A stretch of 64,000 nucleotides of DNA from Pocillopora verrucosa (taxonomy: Eukaryota; Cnidaria; Anthozoa; Scleractinia; Pocilloporidae): the NCBI RefSeq assembly GCF_036669915.1, contig NC_089318.1, forward strand, positions 24,272,725-24,336,724, read 5' to 3'. Of this stretch, positions 33,002-44,400 are shown in pieces. The notes beneath the pieces are model-generated. The model was not told the DNA's origin, made no database searches, and saw only the letters and a list, made by a program, of their open reading frames with translations. Position 1 is the stretch's first letter. Each line of letters opens with the position of its first letter. The position numbers and the translations under genes are program-made.

Positions 33002-36000
33002 ATGGTGCGTTCTTGTATCCTCATGTCCTTTCTTTGGACTATATCGACTGCAGGGCTTGTTAATGAATGTAATTTTGATGGCGAGGTGACAAAAGCAGCG
33101 GCTCTTCAAAATCTATCCTTTATCAGCAGTTCGAGTTCAGTAATGTTTTTCCGTACACTTCCGTCAACGAGAACGTCGTCTCACTCGTGTATTGTAACAA
33201 CGGAGGACAAAGATAGTTTCTTATATGTAAAAGCAAAGACCTCTGGAGAGAAAAATGGTAAGATAGAGAGACTGTTTATTGCTGATAAACATGTATACAT
33301 ATATATGGATAGGTCATATTTTCTGTTTCAAATCGCGACTACGTATGGTCATATGACAAGCGAATTTTGCTGTGCTGGCAGCTGAAGTTGTTGTCAGACC
33401 CATTTTGTTGCAACGTATGCTTTTTTGTTCTGAGTTAAGATTGGATATACTTTTTAGAGCTCTCAGACGATCAACGGTCGCTTTCTGAGGGTTGTTTTAA
33501 TTTGAACACAATAAGAGAGTGCAAATTTGAAATCATGCTACGACAAACAGAACTGCAAGTGGCAACGTGGGAATGTGAAATAAATGAATTACGCATTACT
33601 CAGCCGAATCTTATCACCATAGCTGCATAGTGTCTTATGTACAGTGCAATTATGACCGATTAACATTCTAAACTGGTACCATGATCAGGATCAGAACTTA
33701 CAGCCGAAGACTTTCGCTTTCCTCACGTGTTTGCGTGACATAAATTGATCGCAAGTCATACACGTCACTTTCTTATATACCGTGGAACTGTTTGTTGCTA
33801 TAGCTAATGCATTTACTACCAAGATTAGATTAACCCTTTCTTGTCACCCTTTTTTGTATATTTCTTCGTATGTGTCGTATTTGTGTCGGCAATTTCGTCT
33901 TCACTTGTATGAGTACTTCCGGCTTTTGTCTGAATATCGAAGCTTTAGTGTGTGAGTCAGCGATAAAGATGAGAACTATTCAATTGCTCCTCGAAACTGT
34001 TCTTTCTTTGAGGATCCGTTTCTGCCAAGGAAAATGTTATAATTATACAGCAACTATTGTTTATTTTAACCCTCTGGTACGCAGGCTCCCTTCTGGGGTT
34101 TATGATACAAAAAGAAAGTAGATGTGGGCTAGTAAGCGAGTGAGGAATGCGTGACTCTCGAGCTAGTCCACGATTCAGTCACCATAACTTTGGAACACAA
34201 GAGCATCAGGGATGTAGCTAAAGTTTTTAACAGGCGGGAATCTTGCAATGATAGGCGGGTATTTGGGCAGAAGGCCCGCTCTAGCGTGCCTTTGGCATGC
34301 TATACCTAGATTTAAAGGTGTAAACAAATGAAATAAATAAATAACACTCTTCTGACAACATTTAAAAACATTTTGGAAAAAGAAGTAGTGCTTCACAGCC
34401 GGAAAAATCGCGTTCACAGCCGGGTAATTTTCCCGGCTTCCGGCTATTATCTACATCCCTGAGCATAATATTTGCTATTTCAAGAAAAGTGTATTTTAAT
34501 CATTTTTTTAAAGAACATTACCAGAGGCATGATATGCTAGGTCTTTAAGACTGATCATTTTTGAGTTGGGTCCACGACTTACTCTATTTTCAATTTTGCA
34601 ATATATTGGGGGGAGGGTTACTTCAATATTACGTGATTCGTTGTCTAGAGGACCTGAAACACAGGAAATTTATTAATCATGATATTAATATCATACATTT
34701 TGATCCATTAAGTTACCGTTTCTAGTACCAGTCTGGAATGAAGTGCTGTAATTAGCTGTGTTTTATCTGAGCAAGCATGTTACTGAAGATCCAAAAGATG
34801 TCATGCTTTATTGACAATAGATTTGGACTTGTTTTGTTTCCTTTTTAAAAGCATTCACCATACTGTTCTCTCTTCTTCTTCAATACAAACCATCAAATGT
34901 GGTGACCCTCAAGTAGGCCTGTTATTGTTTTTTGTGTATGTAAATGACCTCCCTAATACCTCTGAATTAACCCTTTACACCCTAACATCAGTATGCACAT
35001 TCTCCATACTGTTCTTTGTACAATTCCAAAGGCGCTGACAAGGGGAATTTGTTTAACAATCAAGAGCTTTTTCAGTTGGTGATCATTTCCTTGATTCATG
35101 TGACCTTAACTTTTTACTCAGAGGTAATATTATAAGGAGAAATTAGAAGCTGGTCACTCTCAGGTGTTAAAGGGTCAGCAGACCCTATGCTTTTTGCTGA
35201 CGACACCAGACTAGTTTCCTTTATTCTCACTTAAACCCAAATTGCTTAGAATCTGTACTTAATGATGAACTTCAGAATATTGATGTTTGGCTAAAATATT
35301 ATAAGCTTTCAGTTAATATAAAGAAAACAAACTATGTCATTTATAAACCCAAAGAGAAGAAATTCAGCTCCAACATTTCTCTCTCCTTTAGAGGTAAACC
35401 CCTTGAAAAGTCCAATATAACTAAATTCCTTATATCAGCTATGTATACAAACGAATTTCCAAATCAATAAGTATTATATTTAGGTCTCACTTTTTCCTAT
35501 CTTCTACAACCAAACTCACTTTGTTCTACACTTTAATTTATCCTTATATCATATAATCATGACACCTAGTCATCCACAGACATATCTACCTTTTTTTTTA
35601 GAACTTCTTTGTTGCAAAGCAAGCTGTGCAGGCAATCATCAACTCAGATTGTCAAGTCCATTCTGCTCCTTTATTCTCCAAACTAAGAATTTTAGATATT
35701 TTCCAAATCAATATGTTTGAATGCGCCAAATTCATTTTCTATTACAAAAATAACCCGTTTCCCCCATCGCTACTCAACCTTTTGTAACAAGTAGCCAAAT
35801 TCACTGCTATGGTACAAGAACAGTAATTATCAAATGCAGTTGTGTAGTATAAATCTCAAGCAATTTACAGTTCTCAACCAAGGTCCTAAAATTTGGAACT
35901 TTCTTCCTGTTTCATTCACTAGTTTGTCAAATCTTGTTAGCTTTAAGACAAAAATGCAAGAGTTTTTACTTAGTATAAATAAACACAGTATTGGCAAAGC

Positions 36001-39000
36001 TGCACATTCACAGCACTTTTAATTTTTTAAATATTGTTGTAAGTTAGGTGGCTCTACCTCATAAGCCGGGTAACTTCTCAAGTCTCCTCACCTTCTATCA
36101 ATTATAATGCTGTTAAAAAAATTCTGTTTTGTAAAAAAGGAAAAAAAAGTGATGATGATGATGATATGTTGTATATCGTAATCAAAATACTCTATACTTC
36201 CTGAAAAGAACTCTCTTAGTAACATGCCACAAACTTGGAATCTGCATTATTTTTTGCTAACCCTAACCTTAAGTTTCTTGTACATCATTTGTGGTTATTT
36301 CTTTATATAGATTATTTACTCATTTTTGTATATCACTCTTGTACTTGTATACCAGTGAATCAGGTTATGACTAAGTTAAAACTTTGTCTCTACTTCACAA
36401 TTCCCCATACATTTCTTAAGGTACTGACAAGGAGAATTTGTTTAACAATCAAGAGCTTCTTTAGTTGGCGATCATTTCCTTTATTCTTGTCACCTTGAGG
36501 TTTGATTCATGGGTGATCTTGTAAGGAGAAGTTAGGTGTTGGTAACTCTAAGGGAGTCAGAGGATTAATCTGCCCTATGGTCTCAACCCTTTCAGTGTAA
36601 ACATTTATTTACCAAATATTCAGAACTATGAGGAGGCTCCCCAGGCAACCATTCAAAGAAAGTTAGCAGAAATTTGGAAGAGAGGGGAAATAAGACTTCT
36701 GCAAAGCTACATACCACATTAAGTGTCATACTTATAGAAATTTCCTCTGATAAGTGTTAATAACAGGAAAGATTAATTCCATACAAGTGTCTCTGGCCTG
36801 GGTGACATGATTTTAGCAAAGTAAGCTTCATTTAAATGATGTTGGCTGTTTGAGGTCTCGGTTCTAGAAAAGAGCGAGCTGGGGTAGGGTAGGGGAGTGG
36901 TAGTTCTTCATGTGTTATTTAAAGACTCCATGAGAGTTTACGGAATAGTCCATTTTACAGTTGCGTGCCTGCTTACCAAGCCTTTTAAGAAGAGTGAAGC
37001 CAAGGGTGACCTTGTTATGATACAAACCTTGCTGCTTTTTAAATGTAAATTGCTTTGTTATTATGCTAACTACGAGCTAGTCTCTATCACAACAAGGTCA
37101 CCTTCAGCCTCATTCCAAACCAGGACTTGGCAACTAAGTACATAACTGTAAAATGGCCTATTGTGGACGCCAAAGAAAAAGAAAATGTGCTCTCGTTTCC
37201 AAGGCCTCTCCGAGGCCATATCCGTCAGCTCCATTTACTCAGTAGGCTTCTGAAATATTTCATGGCCCTCTCAATTCTGAAACAGTCATGCTTAGTTGAG
37301 GGGCTCAAAACGGCTCAGCTCGCCTTTGTTTCTCAAAAGACAGCCGTGTCTGTATCCGGCCATTGTAAGGCGTTGGACCTAATCTTCACGGAAGGCTTTA
37401 CTCTCTTGATAAATTATTTTCTTTTTCTGGATTTCCATTAAATTTTCCCTTTTCAATCGTTGTCAATCGTGTACAAATATCCCGCGTCCGGTTCTTGCGT
37501 GATTACTTTTTCATTTTTATCATTTAGGCAATAACTTTATCATCTTTTCAACTTGACAGGAACTCTTCACATGACAGTGTACGGTGAGGACGAATTGTCC
37601 TCCTCTGGTCATCTTGACACTGCTGCGTCGCATGTTTGGAGCACGTCAATTTCATGTCCAAAGCCTCCCGGCCAGAAGTATTCAGTGTTACTAACAGGAA
37701 CTCCAAGCCTAAGTTACGCAGTGGAAATCTCTGAAAACGTCTCGTCTATAGATATCGGTCAACCAAAGAGTTTTACGATTTCAAGCACTCAACCAGTAGC
37801 ATTTCAGTTCAAACCAAGCACGGGTATCTCAAAAAAACAACTTGACATAACTGTGGAATCCAGTATAAATGTTACAGCTTACTTAAAAGTTTCACATACT
37901 TGCGAGGATGTGGTGAAGAATATAAATGCACTGAATCCCAGATCATTGAGGCTGTCGTTCGCAGAAAAGGGCCGGATCACCCTCTCCAAAGCATCATTAC
38001 CGCCTCTAGAAGATACCGGTCGCCCTTGGTTCATAGGGATTGCGATAAAGAGCAAGTCCGAAACAAGAAAAAAAAACGTGATACTAACTCTAGCGAGCTC
38101 GTTTGATTATGATTACGCAACTCCGTTCTATTTCCTAATCTTTTTGTCGTTTTTTGGTGGTATTGCAGTGGCGCTATGGGCGTTGTTTTGCTTCAGGGAG
38201 CCATATAAACTGGCCGTGGAAGATGAACATATTGACGATTCAGCGGTAAGCTTTTCGTCGCCCATGGCAGCTAGTCACCGAATGAAAGACAATCTTAGGA
38301 GCTTGTTTTCATCTTGCTGGAAAAAGAAAGAGGACGAAGAAGCTGATGAGCTACGACCATTGATACGTGGCAAAAAGGAAAAAAACCCTTTAACTTGGAA
38401 GGAATTGTTTAAAGCAATGAAAATAGTGCTGTTTACCCACTGGTTCGCGCAAGGACCCAAAACATTTTCTTACACCACCTGTATTGTCGGTTTTGTCCTT
38501 TTGGTTGGTTCATACCAGTATGTCTTCGAAGACTGGCACGAGATGATACATACGGGCGACAGGGACAGGTGTTATTACAATGACTTTTGTTATAGAGTTA
38601 GTGGATATGACATTCCCTTCAACCTGATGATAAGTAACCTGGTTTACATGATTCACGGCTTGATCCTGGCCTGGTCGGTGTGGGTGATGGAAGCCGAGTT
38701 ATTCGCTTGGTGCCATAAGCAGGCGCGTAGGAACCACCTGTCAACTACACGACTTCCGCCAGGCCAAGTCGAGTTACCGAAACACATTTTGAAATGCCCG
38801 AACATCAACGGTCACCTGGCAAAAATGACTGTTCCTTATTTTCGCACCAACAATCTAGAAGAAGAGATAATGTTGCACGCTGAAGCTCATAAAAGAAAGT
38901 TCACTTTTTCGATAGGGTACGCTTTAGCCTGGGGGCTGATTTTTGAGGGGTGTTTTTCCATGCTTTATCACTTTTGTCCCACCAAGTTGACTTTCCAGTT

Positions 39001-39754
39001 CGATACAGCTTTCATGTTTGTTATTTCAGGTTTGATTGTGTTATCATTGTATAACGGAATCAGCTTCAAGGAGTGCGTTGTCGGAAAAAGGTGCAAAAAG
39101 CCTGTACAAGCCAGCAATTTTTTCCTGTTCTTTTTAGTTCCACTGTTAATTTTCAATTACTTTGGCTCCCTTCTCTATAAAAATCGTGGTGAAATGGGTT
39201 TGGCAATGAAATTAATATTTGTAGTCTGTTTGGTTTTTTATTACATCAGTATTCTTTCTTGGGTGGGTATAAAATTGTTTTACAACATTTTGAGCAAAAG
39301 TGACCTCAAAAAGTGGGATGAGGTTTTAAAGGCTGTGTTTTTCTTTGTGATCCTAGTGGTTATAAGTATTGTTTTCCCAGTGCATTTTGGAATTCAGTTT
39401 GATTTCCCAGACATGTTCTTGTTTAGCTGTATATCAGCTTGTCTCCTTGCTATCACGGGTAAAGTGCTGATTCAGTTCTTTCGGACCACCCGTCGATGTT
39501 GCACATTTCAAACATTCATTTTCCGCTTTTTTCAAGTCTCCTATATTCTAGTCACGCTAGGGTGTATGGGTACTGCGGTTTGGATTTTTACTGACAAGGC
39601 GACAACAGACAAGACAAAGACTGCATGGGAATCACGTGATCTGAACAAGAGGTGCGCAGTCGTGAATTTCTTTGACTATCATGATTTATGGCATATCTTG
39701 TCCTCATTTTCCCTCCTGATGGGATCTTATTTAATGTTGTATATTAGTGAATAA
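33002..39754 (+). CDS. SID1-family transmembrane protein, SIDT-C
   Basis: Third SID1 gene, clearly diverged from A and B. Exons are 33002-33257 and 37560-39754, with the same phase-1 intron position; 816 aa. It has a signal peptide and extracellular domain, a first span (FYFLIFLSFFGGIAVALWA), and a long charged cytosolic loop (about residues 215-300) with DELRPLI, a good [DE]xxxL[LI] endolysosomal sorting motif. The blocks FCYRVSGYDIPFNLMISNL, FEGCFSMLYHFCPTKLTFQF and HDLWHILSSFSLLMGSY are intact. A further insert of about 45 residues sits between two spans (around KQARRNHLSTTRLPPGQ). The His and Asp of the CREST-type metal site are kept. Length is close to human SIDT1/2. Possibly the ancestral gene of the cluster, with A and B derived; this is inference. 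Confidence 0.93.
34830..36170 (+). mobile_element. Degenerate non-LTR retrotransposon (LINE)
   Basis: Reverse-transcriptase pieces read on the + strand across several frames. GDPQVGLLLFFVYVNDLP is the block before the active site. After a MITE insertion comes LFADDTRLVS (the [YF]xDD motif), then LNDELQNIDVWLKYYKLSVN, typical of LINE thumb regions. Farther on are FSKLRILDIFQIN and a final FKTKMQEFL. The element ends in a non-coding tail with a GAT microsatellite near 36151-36166, as many LINE 3' ends do. Multiple indels make it dead; the 5' part is missing. Confidence 0.8.
34977..35175. mobile_element. MITE, family 2, nested in the LINE
   Basis: Starts ttaaccctttacacc and ends ggtgttaaagggt. 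It interrupts the reverse transcriptase between the VNDLP block and the FADDT block, so it arrived after the LINE. Relatives are at 36385-36567 and 62371-62575. Confidence 0.7.
36385..36567. mobile_element. Partial MITE, family 2
   Basis: Shares gacaaggagaatttgtttaa and the following 100 bases with the element at 34977-35175; its left terminus is degraded. Confidence 0.55.
36950..37130. repeat. Dispersed repeat in SIDT-C intron
   Basis: Related to the insertion in the SIDT-B intron at 21000-21360 (shared ttgttatgatacaaacc and surrounding sequence). No coding potential seen. Confidence 0.5.
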
Positions 39755-41442
39755 GTCATTCAAAGACAAAAGCTAATTAACTGCCATGAACTGCGAGGAG
39801 TTAACTGCGCAAAGATTAATTTAGCTTTGTGTGAATGCTATATGGCTTGTTAGTATTAGAATATATTAATTGAAGTAATTCTTATATATTAAAATTTCTC
39901 TTTTGGAAGTAGTTTGTTGGATAGGAGGCGAGTTTATTAGAAAAATCGCCCATATTTTATTAGAGAAACAATTTTAGCTCAGCTACTTTGTACTTCATGA
40001 GAGGTGACATTTTGTTTAAAGCTACTTAAGTTTTCAAGAGTAGTTTTTAATTATATTGTAAACATTTCAAATTAAATCGAAAGATATGTAAAGTATGTTA
40101 TGGATATTTATCAAACAAATGATGACCTTGACGATAAAAGTGTAAAACATTTTTGTTGTTATCCGCAACGTAAAATAGGCTTATTAAATATTAAATCCGC
40201 AATGTGATTATGTTTAATGATGATTTATATTCTTTTGTAGAGAGAAATAAAAAGAACTCCTTCAATTTTTTGCAGACCTAGATTCTAGTATCATTCGTTG
40301 TTCTGCTCCGTAGTTCGTTCCCTTAATATTTTTTCTTTGTAAATGGTGGCTTAGTTACTGTTTTTTTTTTGTTGTCGTTTTTTCATTGACGTAAGTCAGA
40401 GCTGTTGAAAAACAACTAATCACAGCAGAGCATCATGCTTTATAAGATCACGCATGACCAGTCGACCTCATCGCCTGAAGAAGACTGGCAGTATCAAGTC
40501 AAAACGTCGCGATCTACATCACACGTGACTACATCGTGAGACAAACGAAAAACTTAGCTTTTATTATCGACGATTTGTTGTGATAATAAAGCTTCAATCC
40601 AGTTTAGTCACTTTTTGTCTTTTCATTGCCTGTCCGTCAAACTGTGTCATGCATTTGTGGCCAAAAATTACTCAATGGTCACTGCTTGTGGTCAAAGGTT
40701 TAAAATCATCTCTTTTGTATCATTCACAGGTCCGAAGAGCGAAGCTTACTGTTGGCGAGGAATGTTGGTTAATTCATAGCTAGTGGTTTCATGCTACGTA
40801 CGAAGCAGAACCTAGCACTCATATGCTTTTCTCATTTTCATAATGTTCGCAAGCAAACTAAGCATCAACGGCAAAACAGCTTGTTTGAAGACTTGGTTTT
40901 CTTGCGGGAGGACGCGCTCTTTTCATCATTTCCTGGAAAGCTTCCGATCTTTCTTATTCTCCTATCCAGAACCTTTCATTTGGGAAGAAGTCTGCGATAA
41001 ATTCTCGCGGTCAATGGTCCGCGCATCGTGGTTGCCAAAGCAACCGACAGCCCTAGACTAGTTTACCTGCGGAACAACGCACCCCTTTATGTTTCCTGAC
41101 AAGCTGCCAATCTTTCTCAGTCTCGTTTCTTGGATTTTCCCGTTGCTTTTGCAATCGCTTTGAGTAAATGAGAGTCTGAGGCAGTCTACGGGCGAACGTT
41201 TAATCAATATCCTCCTATCCAGCAATCTGCGCACTTGGGCAGTTTCCCGCGCTTTCCTAAACCAGTGCAAAGGCGCCTGAAAACGAGGCAGAAGTTACCT
41301 ACACTTGCTAATCTGTTGATTAGTTAATTATTTCGTCTGTTACGTCATCACAACGCGCGAAAATTACAACCCGTTGTTATAACTTTGCGTTGGTTGGAGT
41401 TAGGCTCGTCGTGAGTCACTAGAACGAAAACTGAAGAAAGTG
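39755..41442. other. Intergenic, SIDT-C to CRAL-TRIO gene
   Basis: The SIDT-C 3' UTR probably ends after AATAAA at 40246-40251. Around 40440-40560 is a sequence (cctgaagaagactgg, then tcaaaacgtcgcg) resembling termini of Penelope-like elements. The last several hundred bases should include the promoter of the next gene. No ORF with support. Confidence 0.5.
40246..40251 (+). promoter_or_regulatory. Likely polyadenylation signal of SIDT-C
   Basis: AATAAA about 490 bases after the SIDT-C stop, the clearest such hexamer downstream in the + direction. Confidence 0.35.
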
Positions 41443-44400
41443 ATGGAAGGAATCAAAGAGATGACTTCTCCCAACGTGAGTACCGTTCATTGTTAATTTT
41501 TTTGTACTTGGGGTGGTTAAAATGAGCTTCTTACCATGTTTCGTCGGACAAATTCGGAATTTGTCGTATGCCAGGCCTTTGGGCTCCTGAATGCATAAAG
41601 TTGAGTTGTCTTTAAATGAAAAGAAAAAGAAGAATTCATATGTGTTGGAAGAGGAAGCGAAGAGACAAAGTGTAGGAAATGAAGGACCAGATGTAAACGC
41701 AAGGAAATTTGACGCCAAGAATAATTAACTGAATAAGGAGAAAGGGTCAGCTAAAAGTAATGTTAGAGTAGAAATAATATATAATAATATATAATAAATA
41801 AAATCAACATTTTGCACGGTGTTTGTAATGTTACTTTTGCGATCACTTAGCTTCTCAGTGAACAAACCCTATGCATCACGGAAATGTTTTCACCACTGTT
41901 TTTCGATTGGACTCATATCCCCAAAACTCAAGTGAAAAGTGAGACCGTCTGAAATGAACACGAAGCATGGAAAAAAAAAACGGAGCTGGGGACCGAAAAA
42001 ACTCCAAAGGGTGGGTACCAAAGCAAGCGCAAGGAAATCCTATTCTTATTTGTTGAAAATTACGGCCAACTAATAAACATAAAAGTCTGCTAAATGAAGA
42101 TGCACAGGTCTTAGATAACCAAAATACGTCTTTTATGCGAATAAAGCAACAACACAATCATGGCAACAACAAAAAACACCAGTCTTAGAGGTCGACGGAA
42201 TAGCACCACTCTGGGTGGACTTGTTGGTAGTCCAAAATGGCGCTTGCTAAGAACAAATCTGATTAGGTTTCGATCTTTCAGCATTTTTTGTGGTTAAGAA
42301 CAATGAGAATTCGGAAAGATTTTGTCGCGGCAAGTGGATCTTTTCACGCGTGAAATGAGAATAAAAATGGCGCGCTTCATCATTTCATGAGCAGAGTTGT
42401 CAAAAATCTGAGACTGTAGCAAGTGGAAAGGATACCAGGTAAGTGCAGACAAGGGATATGCACAAAACGAAATATTTTCAAGACAACATGGTACTATGGA
42501 AAACATTGCAAGATGCAATTTCTGAAGAAGAAGGTTTTTTCCTATTCGCGCAATTGTACGGTATTTTTGCGAAGCTTACAGGTTGGAGAATTAAAGACTT
42601 ATTTACTAGCGGGGTTTCGTTTATACTGAATTGCTAATCTCATTCGTCATTCTTTTTGTTTGAAATAACTTTTTCAATTTTTGGGGATGTGTCGAAGACG
42701 TAAAAAAGCTGTACCACGCTTCCTTATAAACTCACGGTTTATTGGCTTTATTCAACAATTTTGCTACTACGCTTCGGTTGACTGCCACTCACAACTCTCG
42801 GCTTATTAGAATGAAACACACTCAACTTCTCATCGTAAGCACGTGGAGCAGTACCATATATGGGACGATAAAACACGTGCGGTGTACAGCTTTGCTTAGT
42901 TATGTATAAATAAGCCAAATCCCTTATAAATGTCAATTAAATTGAGAAAAATTAACGTATCATACAGTTTCCAACAGATGATCACCACCCTTTGCTTAAT
43001 GCTTGATAGGAAGCTTCTTAAAATAAGTGTCAGGGCACGGCGTGGACCCTGGTTACGAGTCAAATCACTGTCTTTACAGGGGAGGGGCAGGGAATAAATT
43101 TAAGGCTAAAACATGGCGAACTTTTCCAACGAGTTACAATCGATCGTCTGGCAGACGTTATGGAAGGAGGGTATTGGAGAGTATTGGACAGAGTATCTCT
43201 GTCCAAAAACGTGAAGGAGAACTCTAAGTGGTTGATAGAGAAGAAAGCAATCTTCAGATGCTCGTTCATTTTCTTTCAACGTCTACTTTAGTATGGCGGC
43301 CGTTTCTTTGTCGAATTGCTTGACACTAAATTTATATGGTGAGGGTCTCATTGTCGTAGAAATGCAATAATCTACCTTTTTTAAGAAAGAGCACATTTGG
43401 ATTATTTTACATATTACAATGGCTCCCTTAAATGCTTATTTTCAACATTTCCCAATCGGGCGAAATTGTTCACATAATCTGGATGCTAGAACAGTGGAGG
43501 AAAAATGATGATGATGATGATGATAATGATAATGATGACTTTGATCACATGTCAAATGACGTCTAGCAGAGGAGGAATACCACCCCCACTTTCCCCGCTA
43601 ATAAAGGGGCACCTAAAATATCCCTAGCCATGTAGTATATTAGAAGTATTACTTGAAATCAATCAAAACAACCCAAACTAATGATACCTACAACTAACCT
43701 TGTCTAAAGTGCACTACAGTCTCCTTATTTTCAAACCGTGTTTATCAAATCTCTTTGAGTCTACTATGCGTGAACCTATAAGGATTTACCAGCTTTTGGT
43801 TTACCAGTCTGTATATTGTGACAGAACTCTAAAGAATTAAGATTTAGTGTGTATGTCATACACAAACTACTGGAACCTCTAAAGGAATCAAGACCAGAGT
43901 TATAGTTTCTAGTTTACTTTTCTTAAGTGACTTTTCTCCTTTTTAATATGTGAAAAAAAAAACATTTTATTTGTTTCATTTTAAACTTGATGCATTAGCT
44001 GCCTTGAAGTTAGGAGCCTAATAAGTACCAGGTTCTTGAGTTTAAATATAGAATTATGTTTGCAGTGACTGGCTTCAAATAGGGTTTCAAGGAAGTGTAG
44101 TGCATGCTGTGCTTCAGGAGCAATTTGTATCAAAAGACCCAATCATTACACTTAAATGCCTTTTTTAATTCATCATTTTAATGTTATAATAACAAAAGGG
44201 AAGTTTATTTAAACTTTTCTATCAACAATGATAATGATTTATTACTTTCAGAATGCTACTCCCAGTTCTAGGGAGTCAAAAATCAACCAACAGAAGCTTG
44301 ATCTCTACGTAGAGAGCATAATAGAAGCCGCTGCATCAAGCTTGCAGGATGTTGTTCTGAGGGTATCAAGCAGCACCAAAAAGTCAGACAAAGATTTTGA

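Larger units (their letters stand above)
33258..37559 (+). other. Intron 1 of SIDT-C, transposon-rich
   Basis: 4.3 kb phase-1 intron, far longer than the equivalents in A and B. It holds a degenerate LINE (34830-36170) with a nested MITE, a partial MITE (36385-36567) and a dispersed repeat (36950-37130). 33300-34800 shows nothing recognisable apart from short chance frames. Confidence 0.7.

Noticed and set aside
41419-41718. 99-codon - strand frame over the first exon of the CRAL-TRIO gene
   Set aside because: Antisense of a GA-rich region; Phe/Ser/Leu-biased product without homology.
43113-43211. Short frame starting MANFSNELQSIVWQ
   Set aside because: Good-looking start but only about 32 codons, no donor, and no relation to neighbouring exons; it could be a chance frame in the long intron.
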